A model generated the notes under the pieces. That model was given only the letters and a program-made list of their open reading frames with translations. It was not told where the DNA came from and did not search any database. A stretch of DNA of 64,000 nt, taken from Streptomyces lincolnensis (GTDB lineage Bacteria > Actinomycetota > Actinomycetes > Streptomycetales > Streptomycetaceae). Below are positions 24,619 to 33,204 of the stretch, in pieces (position 1 is the first letter of the stretch; every line of letters starts with the position of its first letter). The translations under genes were made by a program, and so were the position numbers. The stretch covers positions 5,828,001-5,892,000 of the forward strand of contig NZ_CP016438.1 of the NCBI RefSeq assembly GCF_001685355.1, given 5' to 3'.

Positions 24619-25593
24619 TCAGCCGACCGTGATCGAGTCCAGCTTCTCCCGCAGGTACACATGGGAGTCGACCGGCCCGTACGCCACACGGCCGACCGGG
24701 GCCGGTACCGACTCGACGATCGTGCCCGGGGTGCACTCGCCGAAGTAGACGAGGGACATCAGCTCCTCGGCGGGGGTGTCGGCCGGTGGGGGCAGGACGC
24801 GGTGGCGGCCGGAGCGCCAGCGGTCGCCGGTCCAGCGGGCCATGAGGTCGCCGATGTTGATGGTGAAGGCGTCGGGGTCGTAGGGGGCGTCCTCCCAGCC
24901 GCCGGCGTCGGTGTAGACCTGGAGTCCGCCCTTGCCGGCCTGGCGGTCGAGGATCGTGACCGTGCCGAAGTCGGTGTGCGGGCCGATGCGGAACTGGCCG
25001 GGCCGGGGCTCGCCGACGGTCTCCGTGCCCGGGTACCAGTTGATGTTGAAGCCGTACGTCGGGTGGTCCATGTGCCGTGAGAAGAAGTCGGGTTCGAGGC
25101 CGAGCGCCTCGCCGAGCAGGGAGAGGAGCTGCTTCTCCAGCTCGGCCATCCGGTCCAGGTACTCCTCGCAGAGCGCCCGGAGTCCGGGGACCTCGGCCGG
25201 CCAGACGTTGGGCGCGTACCACTCGGCGTTGATGACCGGGTCGTCGAAGGGGTCGTGGGTCGCGAAGGTCAGGGACTCCTTGAGGTCCGGCGGGGTCTCG
25301 GTGCCCTCCGAGTAGCCGTTGGCCTCCGCGCCCGGCCCGAGCCAGCCGCGGCCGCCGACCTTCGCGGTGTAGGGCTGCTTGACGTCGACGGGCATCCGGA
25401 AGAAGGCCCGGGCCGCCTCCCGGATGCCCGCCCGCAGGGCGGGGTCCACCCCGTGGCCGGTGACCAGGAGGAAACCGGCGCTCTGAAGCGCCTCGTCGAC
25501 GGTACGGGCGATGGCGGCGCGGGCCTCGGGGCCGCCCTCCGTCCAGGGGCGCAGGTCGATGGTGGGGATGCGGGGGGCTGGAGTGTCACTCAC
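24619..25593 (-). CDS. Isopenicillin N synthase-like non-haem Fe(II) oxygenase
   Basis: The 324-residue protein has the DIOX_N head (IPTIDLRP, AGFLLVTGHGVD) and the double-stranded beta-helix core with the iron ligands H206 and D208 in GPHTDFGTVTIL and H264 in SGRHRVL. NINWYPG before the facial triad is typical of IPNS-like family members. The usual R-x-S motif after the third ligand, which holds the 2-oxoglutarate or substrate carboxylate, reads L-M-S here. The co-substrate is therefore uncertain. GTG 25593 overlaps the deaminase gene by eight bases, so oxygenase and nucleobase deaminase are translationally coupled. Xanthine, thymine and uracil dioxygenases share this fold, so a nucleobase substrate is an attractive guess. 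Confidence 0.88.
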   Translation of the reverse strand: MSDTPAPRIPTIDLRPWTEGGPEARAAIARTVDEALQSAGFLLVTGHGVDPALRAGIREAARAFFRMPVDVKQPYTAKVGGRGWLGPGAEANGYSEGTETPPDLKESLTFATHDPFDDPVINAEWYAPNVWPAEVPGLRALCEEYLDRMAELEKQLLSLLGEALGLEPDFFSRHMDHPTYGFNINWYPGTETVGEPRPGQFRIGPHTDFGTVTILDRQAGKGGLQVYTDAGGWEDAPYDPDAFTINIGDLMARWTGDRWRSGRHRVLPPPADTPAEELMSLVYFGECTPGTIVESVPAPVGRVAYGPVDSHVYLREKLDSITVG

Positions 25594-26044
25594 CGATGTC
25601 CTCGTTCCACAGGGCCGGATGGTTCTTGATGAAGTCACGCATCAGCGCGACGCACTCCGGATCATCGAGGAGCACGATCTCCACGCCGTGCTCCGCCAGC
25701 CAGTCGTGGCCGCCGTGGAAGGTGGCCGCCTCGCCGACCACCACCCGCGAGATGCCGAACTGGCGAACCAGACCGGAGCAGTACCAGCACGGCGAGAGGG
25801 TCGTCACCATCGTCGTACCGCGATACGACCGCTGCCGTCCCGCCGCACGGAACGCGGCCGTCTCCGCGTGCATGGAGGGGTCGCCGTCCTGGACGCGGCG
25901 GTTGTGGCCGCGACCCAGGAGCGTGCCGTCGGCGCCGTACAGGGCGGCGCCGATGGGGATGCCGCCCTCGGCGAGGCCGGCGCGGGCCTCGGCGACGGCG
26001 GTGGTGAGCCAGACGCGGGCGGTCACCTGATCCAAAGGGTTCAT
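25586..26044 (-). CDS. Cytosine deaminase-like nucleobase/nucleoside deaminase (Fcy1 type)
   Basis: The protein is 152 residues long. The zinc-site motifs are H59-A-E61 and P85-C86-W-Y-C89, in the order of the cytidine deaminase superfamily. The similarity to yeast cytosine deaminase, as I remember it, runs the whole length: EGGIPIGAALYG, LGRGHNRR, TTLSPCWYC, VVGEAATF, DDPECVALMRDFI and the exact-type C terminus WNEDIGE. It probably converts cytosine, or a related pyrimidine or pterin, to the keto form in the cytoplasm. It starts at ATG 26044, divergent from a PucR regulator and followed by an overlapping oxygenase gene. This bacterial CodA-independent type next to an oxygenase suggests a pyrimidine-modifying or salvage step. 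Confidence 0.88.
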   Translation of the reverse strand: MNPLDQVTARVWLTTAVAEARAGLAEGGIPIGAALYGADGTLLGRGHNRRVQDGDPSMHAETAAFRAAGRQRSYRGTTMVTTLSPCWYCSGLVRQFGISRVVVGEAATFHGGHDWLAEHGVEIVLLDDPECVALMRDFIKNHPALWNEDIGE

Positions 26045-26144
26045 GCGTCCACTCTCCTGGGGCCGAAACACGAGGGCAACGTGCGGAAAGTACTCTCCCG
26101 GCCATCCGTACCCGGACGAAGTGTCAGCGCCCTGGGAGGTCCCC

Positions 26145-27404
26145 GTGCCCGCACTCACCCTTCGTGAAGTACTGGCCCTCGACCCCGTGCGCGCCGCCGA
26201 ACCCGAACTGCTGGCGGGGGAGGGAGCCCTGGACCGGCCCGTGCGCTGGGTCCACTCCAGCGAGGTGTACGAGGGCGCCAACTTCCTGGACGGCGGGGAA
26301 CTGCTGCTGACCAACGGATTCGGCCTGACCGACGCCGACGAGTCGGTCCGCCGCCGGTATGTGCGCGAACTGGCCGCCCGGGGCGCCGCCGGGCTCGCGG
26401 TGGAGGTCGGGCGTTCTCTGCCGAGCATGCCCGCCGAGGTCACCGACGAGGCGCGTCGGCTGGAGCTGCCGCTGCTGTCCCTGCACCGGGTCGTGCCCTT
26501 CGTACGGATCACGGAGGCGGCGAACCGGGCGATCGTCGCCCGGGGCCTGTCGGGCCGTTCCGTCGTCCGCCCGTGGGGCGACGACCACACCGCGGCGCTG
26601 CTCGCCGACCTCGCGGACCGGGCCGCCCTGAACCAGCCCGAGGTGGAGGCCCGGGCAGCCCTCGCCGGCTTCCACCCCGGCCCGGACGCCCGGCTGATCG
26701 GGGTGTCGCTGCACGGCACGCGGGACGTGAGCACGGTGGATCGTGCGGTACGGCTGCTGGGCGGGCCGGGCGTGCTGCGGGCCGCGTTCCCGGGTGACGT
26801 GCTGGCACTGCTCGCGCTCACCGGCAACCGGCCCGGCGACCCCGTCCGCGCGGTCCAGGACGCCTTCCGTACGGCGGCCGAGGCCGGGCTCACCGTGGCC
26901 GTCGGGCACGCCGTCGCCGCCGACACCGGCTGGCTGCGCTGGAGCGAAACCCTGCGCGCGGCCCGGACGAGCCTGGAGCTGGCCCTGACCGTGCCGGCCG
27001 CCGAGCCCGGCGCACCCGGCGGCCCCCTGGTGACGTCCTCGCGCGCGCTCGCCCTGGAACGGGAGCTCACCCGAGGCGGCGTGGACGCCAACCGGGAACG
27101 CCTCGCGGGCCTGGTCCAGCACGCCCTGGGCCCCCTGCTGGCCTGGGAGGCGGCCCACCCGAGCGACCTCGTCCGCACCCTGGAGGTGCACCTGCGCAAC
27201 GGCTGCTCCCCGACCCGCACGGCCACCCTCCTCCACATCGGCCGCCAGTCCCTCTACCAGCGCCTGGAACGCATCGAGTCCCTCCTCGGCCTGGAGATCG
27301 ACGACCCGGACCTGCTGGGCGAGCTGCTCGCGGCGGCGTGTGCGCACCGGGTGGTGCGGGGGACGGGAGCGACGGTCCGGGGCGGCCTGCGGACCGTCGC
27401 CTGA
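26145..27404 (+). CDS. PucR-family transcriptional regulator
   Basis: This encodes 419 residues from GTG 26145, with GGGAGG six bases upstream. The N-terminal PucR ligand domain is evident in LTLREVLALDPVRAAEPELLAG, RWVHSSEVYEGANFLDGGELLLTNGFGL and LPLLSLHRVVPFVRITEAANRAIV. The middle is a GGDEF-like degenerate domain, and the end is the HTH_30 domain DLVRTLEVHLRNGCSPTRTATLLHIGRQSLYQRLERIESLLGLEIDDP. PucR members activate purine catabolism and related nitrogen pathways. It is divergent from the deaminase-oxygenase pair with a 100-bp shared promoter region, so those genes are its likely targets. Confidence 0.93.
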   Translation: MPALTLREVLALDPVRAAEPELLAGEGALDRPVRWVHSSEVYEGANFLDGGELLLTNGFGLTDADESVRRRYVRELAARGAAGLAVEVGRSLPSMPAEVTDEARRLELPLLSLHRVVPFVRITEAANRAIVARGLSGRSVVRPWGDDHTAALLADLADRAALNQPEVEARAALAGFHPGPDARLIGVSLHGTRDVSTVDRAVRLLGGPGVLRAAFPGDVLALLALTGNRPGDPVRAVQDAFRTAAEAGLTVAVGHAVAADTGWLRWSETLRAARTSLELALTVPAAEPGAPGGPLVTSSRALALERELTRGGVDANRERLAGLVQHALGPLLAWEAAHPSDLVRTLEVHLRNGCSPTRTATLLHIGRQSLYQRLERIESLLGLEIDDPDLLGELLAAACAHRVVRGTGATVRGGLRTVA

Positions 27405-27508
27405 CGCGGCGAGCACAGCCGTGGGAACTGCTCGAGAACAGGTCAAGTAACCTGTGCCGATCACCGCCGCGCGCGCGGCAGTTGAGCCCCGGGCGAGAGG
27501 GAACGTTC

Positions 27509-28276
27509 ATGGTTGCTGCTCCGGTTCTGGAGGAGCTGCGGGAGGTCTGTCAGCCGCAGGCCAAGCTGGCGAGCCGCAACGGTGAGCACTGGGCGGGCCG
27601 GCTGTACATGCGGCGCGTCTCGCTGCGCTTCACGCGGCAGTTGGTGCGGACGCCGGTCACGCCGGACCAGCTGACCTGGACGATGGTGGTGTGCGGCGTC
27701 GCGTCCGGGGCCGCGCTGATGATCCCGGGCCTGACGGGTGCCGTACTGGCCGTGATCCTCATGCAGCTGTTCCTCCTCTTCGACTGCGTGGACGGTGAAG
27801 TCGCCCGCTGGAAGGGGCAGAACAGCGCGGCCGGGATCTACGTGGACCGGCTGGGCGCCTATCTCGCGGACGCGGCGCTGATGGCGGGCGCCGGGTACCG
27901 GGCGGCCGAATCGGGTGTCGGGGGCTGGCTGTCGATCGGGATCGCGACCGCGCTGGGTGTCGTGCTGCTGAAGGCGTCGACCGACCTCGTGGACGTGGCG
28001 CGGGCCCGGCGCGGGCTCGGTGTCGTGGACGACGAGGCGACCCGGCCCCGCTCGCAGGGCGTGGCCTCCGTGCGCCGCCTCGCCGCCGCCTTCAGGATCC
28101 ACCGCGTGACGAACGGCATCGAAGCGTCCCTGGTCCTCCTGGTCGCCGCGGTCGCCGACCAGGTCACCGGCGGTATCGATCCGACCCGTTGGGCGCTGGG
28201 CGCGCTGGCCGTCATCACCTGGGTGATGGTCCCGGCCCACCTGCTGTCGATCCTGTCGTCGTCGCGGCTGCGCTGA
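27509..28276 (+). CDS. CDP-alcohol phosphatidyltransferase family membrane protein
   Basis: The protein (255 residues) has the CDP-alcohol phosphotransferase core DCVDGEVARWKGQNSAAGIYVDRLGAY. This matches DG-x2-AR-x8-G-x3-D, but the final aspartate of the standard motif is not at the usual distance (Ala is found; an Asp occurs four residues later). Several hydrophobic helices follow. The enzyme would transfer a phosphoalcohol from a CDP-alcohol (inositol, glycerol or similar) to a lipid or headgroup acceptor in the membrane. Substrate cannot be read from sequence. ATG 27509 follows GAGAGGG. Its 3' end overlaps the convergent MerR-type gene by 62 bp. Confidence 0.85.
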   Translation: MVAAPVLEELREVCQPQAKLASRNGEHWAGRLYMRRVSLRFTRQLVRTPVTPDQLTWTMVVCGVASGAALMIPGLTGAVLAVILMQLFLLFDCVDGEVARWKGQNSAAGIYVDRLGAYLADAALMAGAGYRAAESGVGGWLSIGIATALGVVLLKASTDLVDVARARRGLGVVDDEATRPRSQGVASVRRLAAAFRIHRVTNGIEASLVLLVAAVADQVTGGIDPTRWALGALAVITWVMVPAHLLSILSSSRLR

Positions 28277-28994
28277 GACAGCCGGGACCGCTCAGACAGC
28301 TCAGATAGCCGGAAAGACTCCCCGCTCCCTCCAGCATCGCCCGTGTCCGCGCCGTCAGGACCTCGCCGCGGTTCCTGATCGCCGTCCTCAGACCCTCCGT
28401 ACTGCCCTCGCGGCGGAGGTCGTCCAGGACCGGGCCGATCTGCGCGAGGAGGTAGTGGCTCCGGCGCAGGGTCAGGATGATGCGGGCGTCGCGGACGTCC
28501 GCGGGGTCGTACGTCCGGTACGACGTCCCGCGCTCCCGGGGTGGTGTCAGCAGCCCCGCCGACTCCCACACGCGCAGGGCCGACGGCCGTACGCCGAGCA
28601 GTGCGGCCACTTCGCCGATGCGCAGGCCGGAGCGGGGCACCTCGGGCGGGACGGCGCCGGTGAGGGCCTGGACGGCCTCGCTCGTCGCGCGCAGGGCGTT
28701 GCGCTCGGAGTTGAGGGTAGCGTGGGCGGCGTCGACCAGGGCGAGGGCGGCCGGGACGTCGTCGGCGTGCAGCGCCTGCATGATCCGGGTCGCCGTCAGG
28801 TGGCCGTAGCCCTTGAGCAGGGTCCGGTAGGTCAGCAGTGCCTGTCGGTGCAGGTCGCGGAAGGTGCGGTAGCCGGATTCGGTGCGCTCGGCCGGGGGCA
28901 GGACGCCCGCTTCCTCGTAGTTGCGGATCTGCTGGGTCGAGACCCCGGCGAGACGGGCCAGGTCGACGGGGCGGAGACGGTCGTCGGGAGCCAT
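28215..28994 (-). CDS. TioE-family regulator with two MerR-type DNA-binding domains
   Basis: The 259-residue protein contains two MerR-like winged helices in one chain: LRPVDLARLAGVSTQQIRNYEEAGVLPP with ERTESGYRTF (residues ~7-45), and LRIGEVAALLGVRPSALRVWESAGLLTPPRERGTSYRTYDPADV (residues ~123-167). This is the TioE arrangement known from regulators of drug-resistance UvrA-like proteins. There is no ligand-binding C terminus beyond a short tail (STTG repeats). It starts at ATG 28994, 58 bp from the divergent UvrA-like gene and overlapping the CDP-alcohol transferase at its 3' end. It probably binds the dyads in the intergenic gap and controls both genes. Confidence 0.9.
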   Translation of the reverse strand: MAPDDRLRPVDLARLAGVSTQQIRNYEEAGVLPPAERTESGYRTFRDLHRQALLTYRTLLKGYGHLTATRIMQALHADDVPAALALVDAAHATLNSERNALRATSEAVQALTGAVPPEVPRSGLRIGEVAALLGVRPSALRVWESAGLLTPPRERGTSYRTYDPADVRDARIILTLRRSHYLLAQIGPVLDDLRREGSTEGLRTAIRNRGEVLTARTRAMLEGAGSLSGYLSCLSGPGCLSAAATTTGSTAGGPGPSPR

Positions 28995-29014
28995 GATCAC
29001 CCCAGGGTAGCGAA

Positions 29015-29050
29015 AAGTCTCAACTCGCGACTTCAATGAAAAACTTGAAG
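29015..29050. promoter_or_regulatory. Two overlapping dyads between the double-MerR and UvrA-like genes
   Basis: AAGTC (29015-29019) and GACTT (29029-29033) form one inverted repeat with a nine-base centre. CTTCAA (29031-29036) and TTGAAG (29045-29050) form another with an eight-base centre. They fill most of the 58-bp divergent gap, are AT-rich against the background, and are natural binding sites for a regulator with two MerR-type domains. No consensus -35/-10 pair could be fixed. Confidence 0.5.
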
Positions 29051-29052
29051 GC

Positions 29053-31584
29053 ATGGACGACTGCATCCGAGTCAATGGCGCCCGTCTGCACAATCTCCGG
29101 AACGTCTCCCTTTCGATCCCCAGGAACAAGCTGGTGGTCCTGACCGGCCTCTCCGGCTCCGGCAAGTCCACCCTCGCGCTCGACACCCTCCACCGGGAGG
29201 GACAGCGGCAGTACATGGAGTCGCTGGGCATGGTCACGCCGTTCGTCAGCCGGCCCTCGGTGGACTCCGTCACGGGCCTGTCGCCGTCGATCAGCGTCGA
29301 CCAGCACCACACCAACCGCAGCCCGCGCTCGACGGTCGGCACGGTCACCGAGGTGTTCACCTATCTGCGGCTGCTGTGGTCGCGGATAGGTGTGCGGGTG
29401 TGCCAGGGGTGCGGGGGGAGCGTCCCGCCGTCCCACACCTACGCGTACGACGACGAGACCGCAGAGAACGCCGCGGACGCCGAGAACGCCGAGGGCGAGC
29501 GCACCCCCTGCCCGCACTGCGGGACCCCGCTGCCCGAGCTGGTGATGGGCGCCTTCTCCTTCAACAAGCCCGCCGGGGCCTGCCCGGAGTGCACCGGCCT
29601 CGGCGAGGTGTTCCGGGCGGACGTCCGACGCCTGGTCGACGGCACCCGCTCGCTCGCCGGGGGAGCGGTCCTCGGCCTGCACCCGAGAGCCGCCGAACGG
29701 AACGTCGAGTTGCTGCGGGCGGCCGCCGCCCACTACGGACTCGCCTTCGACCCCGACCTCCCCTTCGACGAACTCGGCGCCGCACAACAGGACTTGATCC
29801 TGTACGGCGCGGAGAGCCCGGAGTTCCGGCGGAGGTTCCCCTCGGTGGAGCCGCCCGCGACCGTGGCCGCCGGCCGTTTCGAGGGCGTGGTGACGGCCCT
29901 GATGCGGCGGTACGCCGAGCGGATCGAGGACGCCGAGTACCGGGAACGCACCGAGAAGCAGGCGCTGGTGAAGGAGGCCTGCCGGACGTGCGAGGGGACC
30001 CGGCTGCGGCCGGAGAGCCGGGCGGTCACCGTGCACGGCCTGACGATCGACCGGGCGGCCCGCCTCCCGCTGGACGAACTGGCCGCCTGGGTCGGCGGGT
30101 TGGGACAGCGGGTCGCCCCCGAGGAGTGGCCGTTGGTCGAGCCCGTCGTCGCCGACCTGGAGGAGCGGGTACGACGCCTGGTCGACGTCGGTGTCGGCTA
30201 TCTGACCCTGGACCAGTCCACGCCCAGCCTGTCGGCGGGCGAGACCCAGCGCCTGCGCCTGGCCGCCCTCCTGGGCTCGGGCCTCACCGGTGTCCTCTAC
30301 GTCCTGGACGAACCGACCATCGGCCTGCACCCGGCGGACACCGGCCGCCTGGTCGACGTCCTGCGCCGGCTGCGCGACCTGGGCAACACGGTCCTCGTCA
30401 TCGAGCACGACCTGGACGTGCTGCGCACCGCGGACCACGTCGTGGACGTCGGCCCGGGCGCGGGCCGGGACGGCGGCCTGATCGTCGCCCAGGGCACCCC
30501 GGACGAGGTGGCCGCGACCGAGGGGTCGGTGACCGGCGCCTATCTCTCGGGGCGGCTCCCGGCACCGCGGTCGAGGGCGCGCGGGGCCGGCGACCGGGCG
30601 CTGGTGATCCGGGGCGCCCGGGCCCACAACCTCCGGGACGTCACCGTACGGATCCCCCTCGGCCGGCTGGTCTCGGTGACCGGCCCCTCCGGGTCGGGCA
30701 AGTCGACGCTGCTGCTGGACGTACTGGACAGGGCCGCGCGCAGGCACTTCCTCGGGGCCGGGGATCCGCCGGGCGAGCACGACGGGATCGACGGCTGGGA
30801 GCACGTCGGCAAGGTCGTCACGATCGACCAGGAACCCATCAGCAGGCTGCCCCGCTCGAACGCGGCGACCTACGCGGACGTCTTCACCCCGATCCGGGAG
30901 GTCTTCGCGGCACGCTCGGGCGGGCGGCTGACGCCCGGTGCCTTCTCCTTCAACGTCGCCGGTGGCGGGCGCTGCGAACGCTGCGAGGGCGCCGGGGTGT
31001 TGAGCGTCCACATGCACTTCCTGCCGGCCGTGGAGGTGCGCTGCCCGGCCTGCCGGGGCCGCCGCTTCCGCGACGAGATCCTGGCGGTGCGCCATGACGG
31101 CCACGACATCAGCGAAGTGCTCCGGGCGACGGTCGACGAGGCCCTGACGGTGTTCAAGGACGTCCCCGCGGTCGCCTCCCGGCTACGGCGCCTCGCGGAC
31201 GTCGGCCTGGGCTATCTCCCGCTCGGCCAGCCGGCCACTACCCTGTCCGGCGGCGAGGCCCAACGCCTCAAGCTGGCCAAGGAGTTGGGCCGCCGCGCGG
31301 CCGGGAGCACCCTCTACCTCCTCGACGAGCCGACGACCGGCCTGCACGCCGCCGACACCGCCCGCCTCCTCGCCGTACTCCAACGCCTGGTCGACGCGGG
31401 CCACTCCGTGGTGACCATCGAGCACAACCTCGACGTCATCCGCGCCTCGGACTGGCTGATCGACCTCGGCCCCACCGGCGGCGCGGGCGGCGGAGCGGTG
31501 GTCGCCGAGGGGACGCCGGAGGACGTGGCCGCGGCGGAGGCGTCCGGGACGGGGAGGTTCCTGAGGGTGGGGTCGCCGGTGTGA
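29053..31584 (+). CDS. UvrA-like ABC ATPase (DrrC/UvrA2-type drug resistance protein)
   Basis: This 843-residue protein has two UvrA-type ATPase halves: Walker [10 protein letters not shown] near residue 32 and GPSGSGKST near 545, signatures LSAGETQRL and LSGGEAQRL, and Walker B VLDEPT and LLDEPT. Zinc-finger cysteine pairs are present (CQGC, CPHC, CPEC, CERC, CPAC). It is shorter than true UvrA (~950) and lacks most of the UvrB-interaction region, as in DrrC and UvrA2 proteins that protect producers from DNA-intercalating drugs by releasing them from DNA. The divergent TioE-type regulator strengthens this. ATG 29053 follows GAAGG. No biosynthetic cluster is visible beside it, so it may serve general resistance. 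Confidence 0.92.
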   Translation: MDDCIRVNGARLHNLRNVSLSIPRNKLVVLTGLSGSGKSTLALDTLHREGQRQYMESLGMVTPFVSRPSVDSVTGLSPSISVDQHHTNRSPRSTVGTVTEVFTYLRLLWSRIGVRVCQGCGGSVPPSHTYAYDDETAENAADAENAEGERTPCPHCGTPLPELVMGAFSFNKPAGACPECTGLGEVFRADVRRLVDGTRSLAGGAVLGLHPRAAERNVELLRAAAAHYGLAFDPDLPFDELGAAQQDLILYGAESPEFRRRFPSVEPPATVAAGRFEGVVTALMRRYAERIEDAEYRERTEKQALVKEACRTCEGTRLRPESRAVTVHGLTIDRAARLPLDELAAWVGGLGQRVAPEEWPLVEPVVADLEERVRRLVDVGVGYLTLDQSTPSLSAGETQRLRLAALLGSGLTGVLYVLDEPTIGLHPADTGRLVDVLRRLRDLGNTVLVIEHDLDVLRTADHVVDVGPGAGRDGGLIVAQGTPDEVAATEGSVTGAYLSGRLPAPRSRARGAGDRALVIRGARAHNLRDVTVRIPLGRLVSVTGPSGSGKSTLLLDVLDRAARRHFLGAGDPPGEHDGIDGWEHVGKVVTIDQEPISRLPRSNAATYADVFTPIREVFAARSGGRLTPGAFSFNVAGGGRCERCEGAGVLSVHMHFLPAVEVRCPACRGRRFRDEILAVRHDGHDISEVLRATVDEALTVFKDVPAVASRLRRLADVGLGYLPLGQPATTLSGGEAQRLKLAKELGRRAAGSTLYLLDEPTTGLHAADTARLLAVLQRLVDAGHSVVTIEHNLDVIRASDWLIDLGPTGGAGGGAVVAEGTPEDVAAAEASGTGRFLRVGSPV

Positions 31585-31590
31585 CGCGGG

Positions 31591-31629
31591 AGGGTGCGCC
31601 GTCGGCCGTGCCGGGCGGTGGCGCACCCT
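31591..31629. terminator. Hairpin between convergent UvrA-like and permease genes
   Basis: AGGGTGCGCC (31591-31600) pairs perfectly with 31620-31629 over a 19-base loop. It lies seven bases past the UvrA-like stop and 13 before the permease stop, so it probably works in both directions. Confidence 0.72.
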
Positions 31630-31641
31630 GAGAGCGCCGCG

Positions 31642-33036
31642 TCAGGCCCGTGACCCGAGCCGTCCCCGCAGCGCCGCGTACACCCCCGCGCTCACCGCGA
31701 AGCCGACCAGGCAGGTGATGTCACCGAAGGACGGCCAGCGGTCCGGGACCCAGCCGACGTACTTCTCCTGGTTGGAGAACAGGGGGACGGACACCACGAT
31801 GCCCGCCAACAGGGCGGTGATACCCGGCAGGTTGGAGAAGGAGTGGTCGCTCAGCCGTCCCGCCAGGTCCGTGTCGGGCGTGCGCGCCTGGAGCCACCGT
31901 TCCACCAGGACGACCCCCAGCCAGGGCCCCACCCAGTAGGCGATCACCAGCAGGAACGCCTCGTAGGCGTGCCCCGCGTCCGCGAGCGAGGCCCACGCCG
32001 CCGCCGTACCGGCGAGTCCGCACAGGACGACGATCGCGCCGCGCCCAAGCCATGGCGGGAGCTTCAGGCCCAGTGAGGTGATGGACATGGCGGAGGAGTA
32101 GACGTTGAGGGCGTTCGCGGAGACCGCGCCCAGGATGATCGCCAGCAGGACCAGATCGCTCAGCCAGCCGGGGAGGTGGCCGGTGAAGGCAGCCGTGGGG
32201 GTGGCGTCCCGCGGTGCGACGATCGTCGCCGACGCCGCGCCGATCACCGAGACGACCGCGATCGAGACGAACAGGCCGACGGCCGGATACACGGCCGTCC
32301 TGAGGCGGCTCGCCGTACGGGGGAGATAGCGGGAGTAGTCCGAGGCGCCCGGGTTCCAGCCGGCCGCGTATCCCCAGGCCGCGCTGAAGGCGAGGAGGAA
32401 GCCGCCGATGCCGCCGCCCGCGCCGGATCCGCCGAGGTCGGCCTCCTTGAAGGTCCAGACCCCGGCGAGCAGGAAGACCACCGCCAGCGCCGGGAAGGCG
32501 TACTTCTCGAAGGTGTGGACGAAGTTGTGGCCGATGAAGCCGATCACGATCTCCGCCGTGACCACCAGCAGCAGCGAGGGGAGCGGGCGCAGGCCCGTCA
32601 GCGTGTTCAGGGCGAAGGCCGCGCTCACACTGTTCACCGCGAACCAGCCGACACCGGCGACCAGCGCGTTCACACCCGCGGGCAGCACATTGCCCCGGTA
32701 ACCGAAGGAGAGGCGGCCGATCGCCATCTGCGGGACGCCGAACCGCGGCCCGTCCAGGGACAGGATCCCGTGGGTGAGCGCCCCCAGCCCGGTGCCCAGC
32801 AGCAGCGCCGCCGTCGCCTGCCAGAAGCTCAGGCCGAAGAAGAGGACCGAGATCACACCGATGTAGACCGTCGCGAACTCGATGTTCGGGGAGGCCCATG
32901 TCCACAGCAACTGAATCGGGCCGCCGTGGCGTTCGGCGTCGGGGATCGGTTCCGAGCCGGCCGTCTCGACGGCGATGACCTTGTCACCGTACGCGGGCGC
33001 GGTGGCCGTGGCGGAGCCGGCCGGAGCAGTCGTCAT
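31642..33036 (-). CDS. NCS1-family nucleobase (purine-cytosine) permease
   Basis: This transporter of 464 residues has about 12 TM helices. Features of the CodB/purine-cytosine permease branch are PIPDAERHGG in the N-terminal tail, LLWTWASPNIEFATVYIG, FGVPQMAIGRLSFGYRGN, GWFAVNSVSAAFAL, WNPGASDYSRYLPR and SANALNVYSSAMSITSLG. The family imports cytosine, purines, allantoin or hydantoins with Na+ or H+. ATG 33036 is used; a TTG three codons upstream is less likely. The deaminase-oxygenase pair 6 kb away could use its substrate, but there is no direct operon link. It is divergent from a DMT transporter gene. Confidence 0.92.
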   Translation of the reverse strand: MTTAPAGSATATAPAYGDKVIAVETAGSEPIPDAERHGGPIQLLWTWASPNIEFATVYIGVISVLFFGLSFWQATAALLLGTGLGALTHGILSLDGPRFGVPQMAIGRLSFGYRGNVLPAGVNALVAGVGWFAVNSVSAAFALNTLTGLRPLPSLLLVVTAEIVIGFIGHNFVHTFEKYAFPALAVVFLLAGVWTFKEADLGGSGAGGGIGGFLLAFSAAWGYAAGWNPGASDYSRYLPRTASRLRTAVYPAVGLFVSIAVVSVIGAASATIVAPRDATPTAAFTGHLPGWLSDLVLLAIILGAVSANALNVYSSAMSITSLGLKLPPWLGRGAIVVLCGLAGTAAAWASLADAGHAYEAFLLVIAYWVGPWLGVVLVERWLQARTPDTDLAGRLSDHSFSNLPGITALLAGIVVSVPLFSNQEKYVGWVPDRWPSFGDITCLVGFAVSAGVYAALRGRLGSRA

Positions 33037-33130
33037 GCGAGACAAGTGTCCGGGTCACGCGCTGTCCCGGGCAGGGGCGCACTGTCCGCTTCGGATGGCT
33101 CGACGGCGTACAACCTGCACGCATCGACAG

Positions 33131-33150
33131 CGCCGATGGGCCCATCGGCG
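33131..33150. promoter_or_regulatory. 20-bp perfect palindrome in the permease/DMT divergent gap
   Basis: CGCCGATGGGCCCATCGGCG reads the same on both strands without a spacer. It is 18 bases upstream of the DMT -35 element and about 95 bases upstream of the permease start. It is a likely operator for a dimeric regulator, although a cruciform or chance GC symmetry is possible. Confidence 0.5.
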
Positions 33151-33168
33151 GGACGCCCCACTGGCGCG

Positions 33169-33198
33169 TGGACCAGGCACTTCGCCCGCTCCTACCGT
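33169..33198 (+). promoter_or_regulatory. Promoter of the DMT gene, leaderless type
   Basis: A -35-like TGGACC (33169-33174) is followed by an 18-base spacer and TACCGT (33193-33198), which ends six bases before ATG 33205. This distance implies that the mRNA starts at or next to the start codon. Confidence 0.45.
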
Positions 33199-33204
33199 CG
33201 GGGC

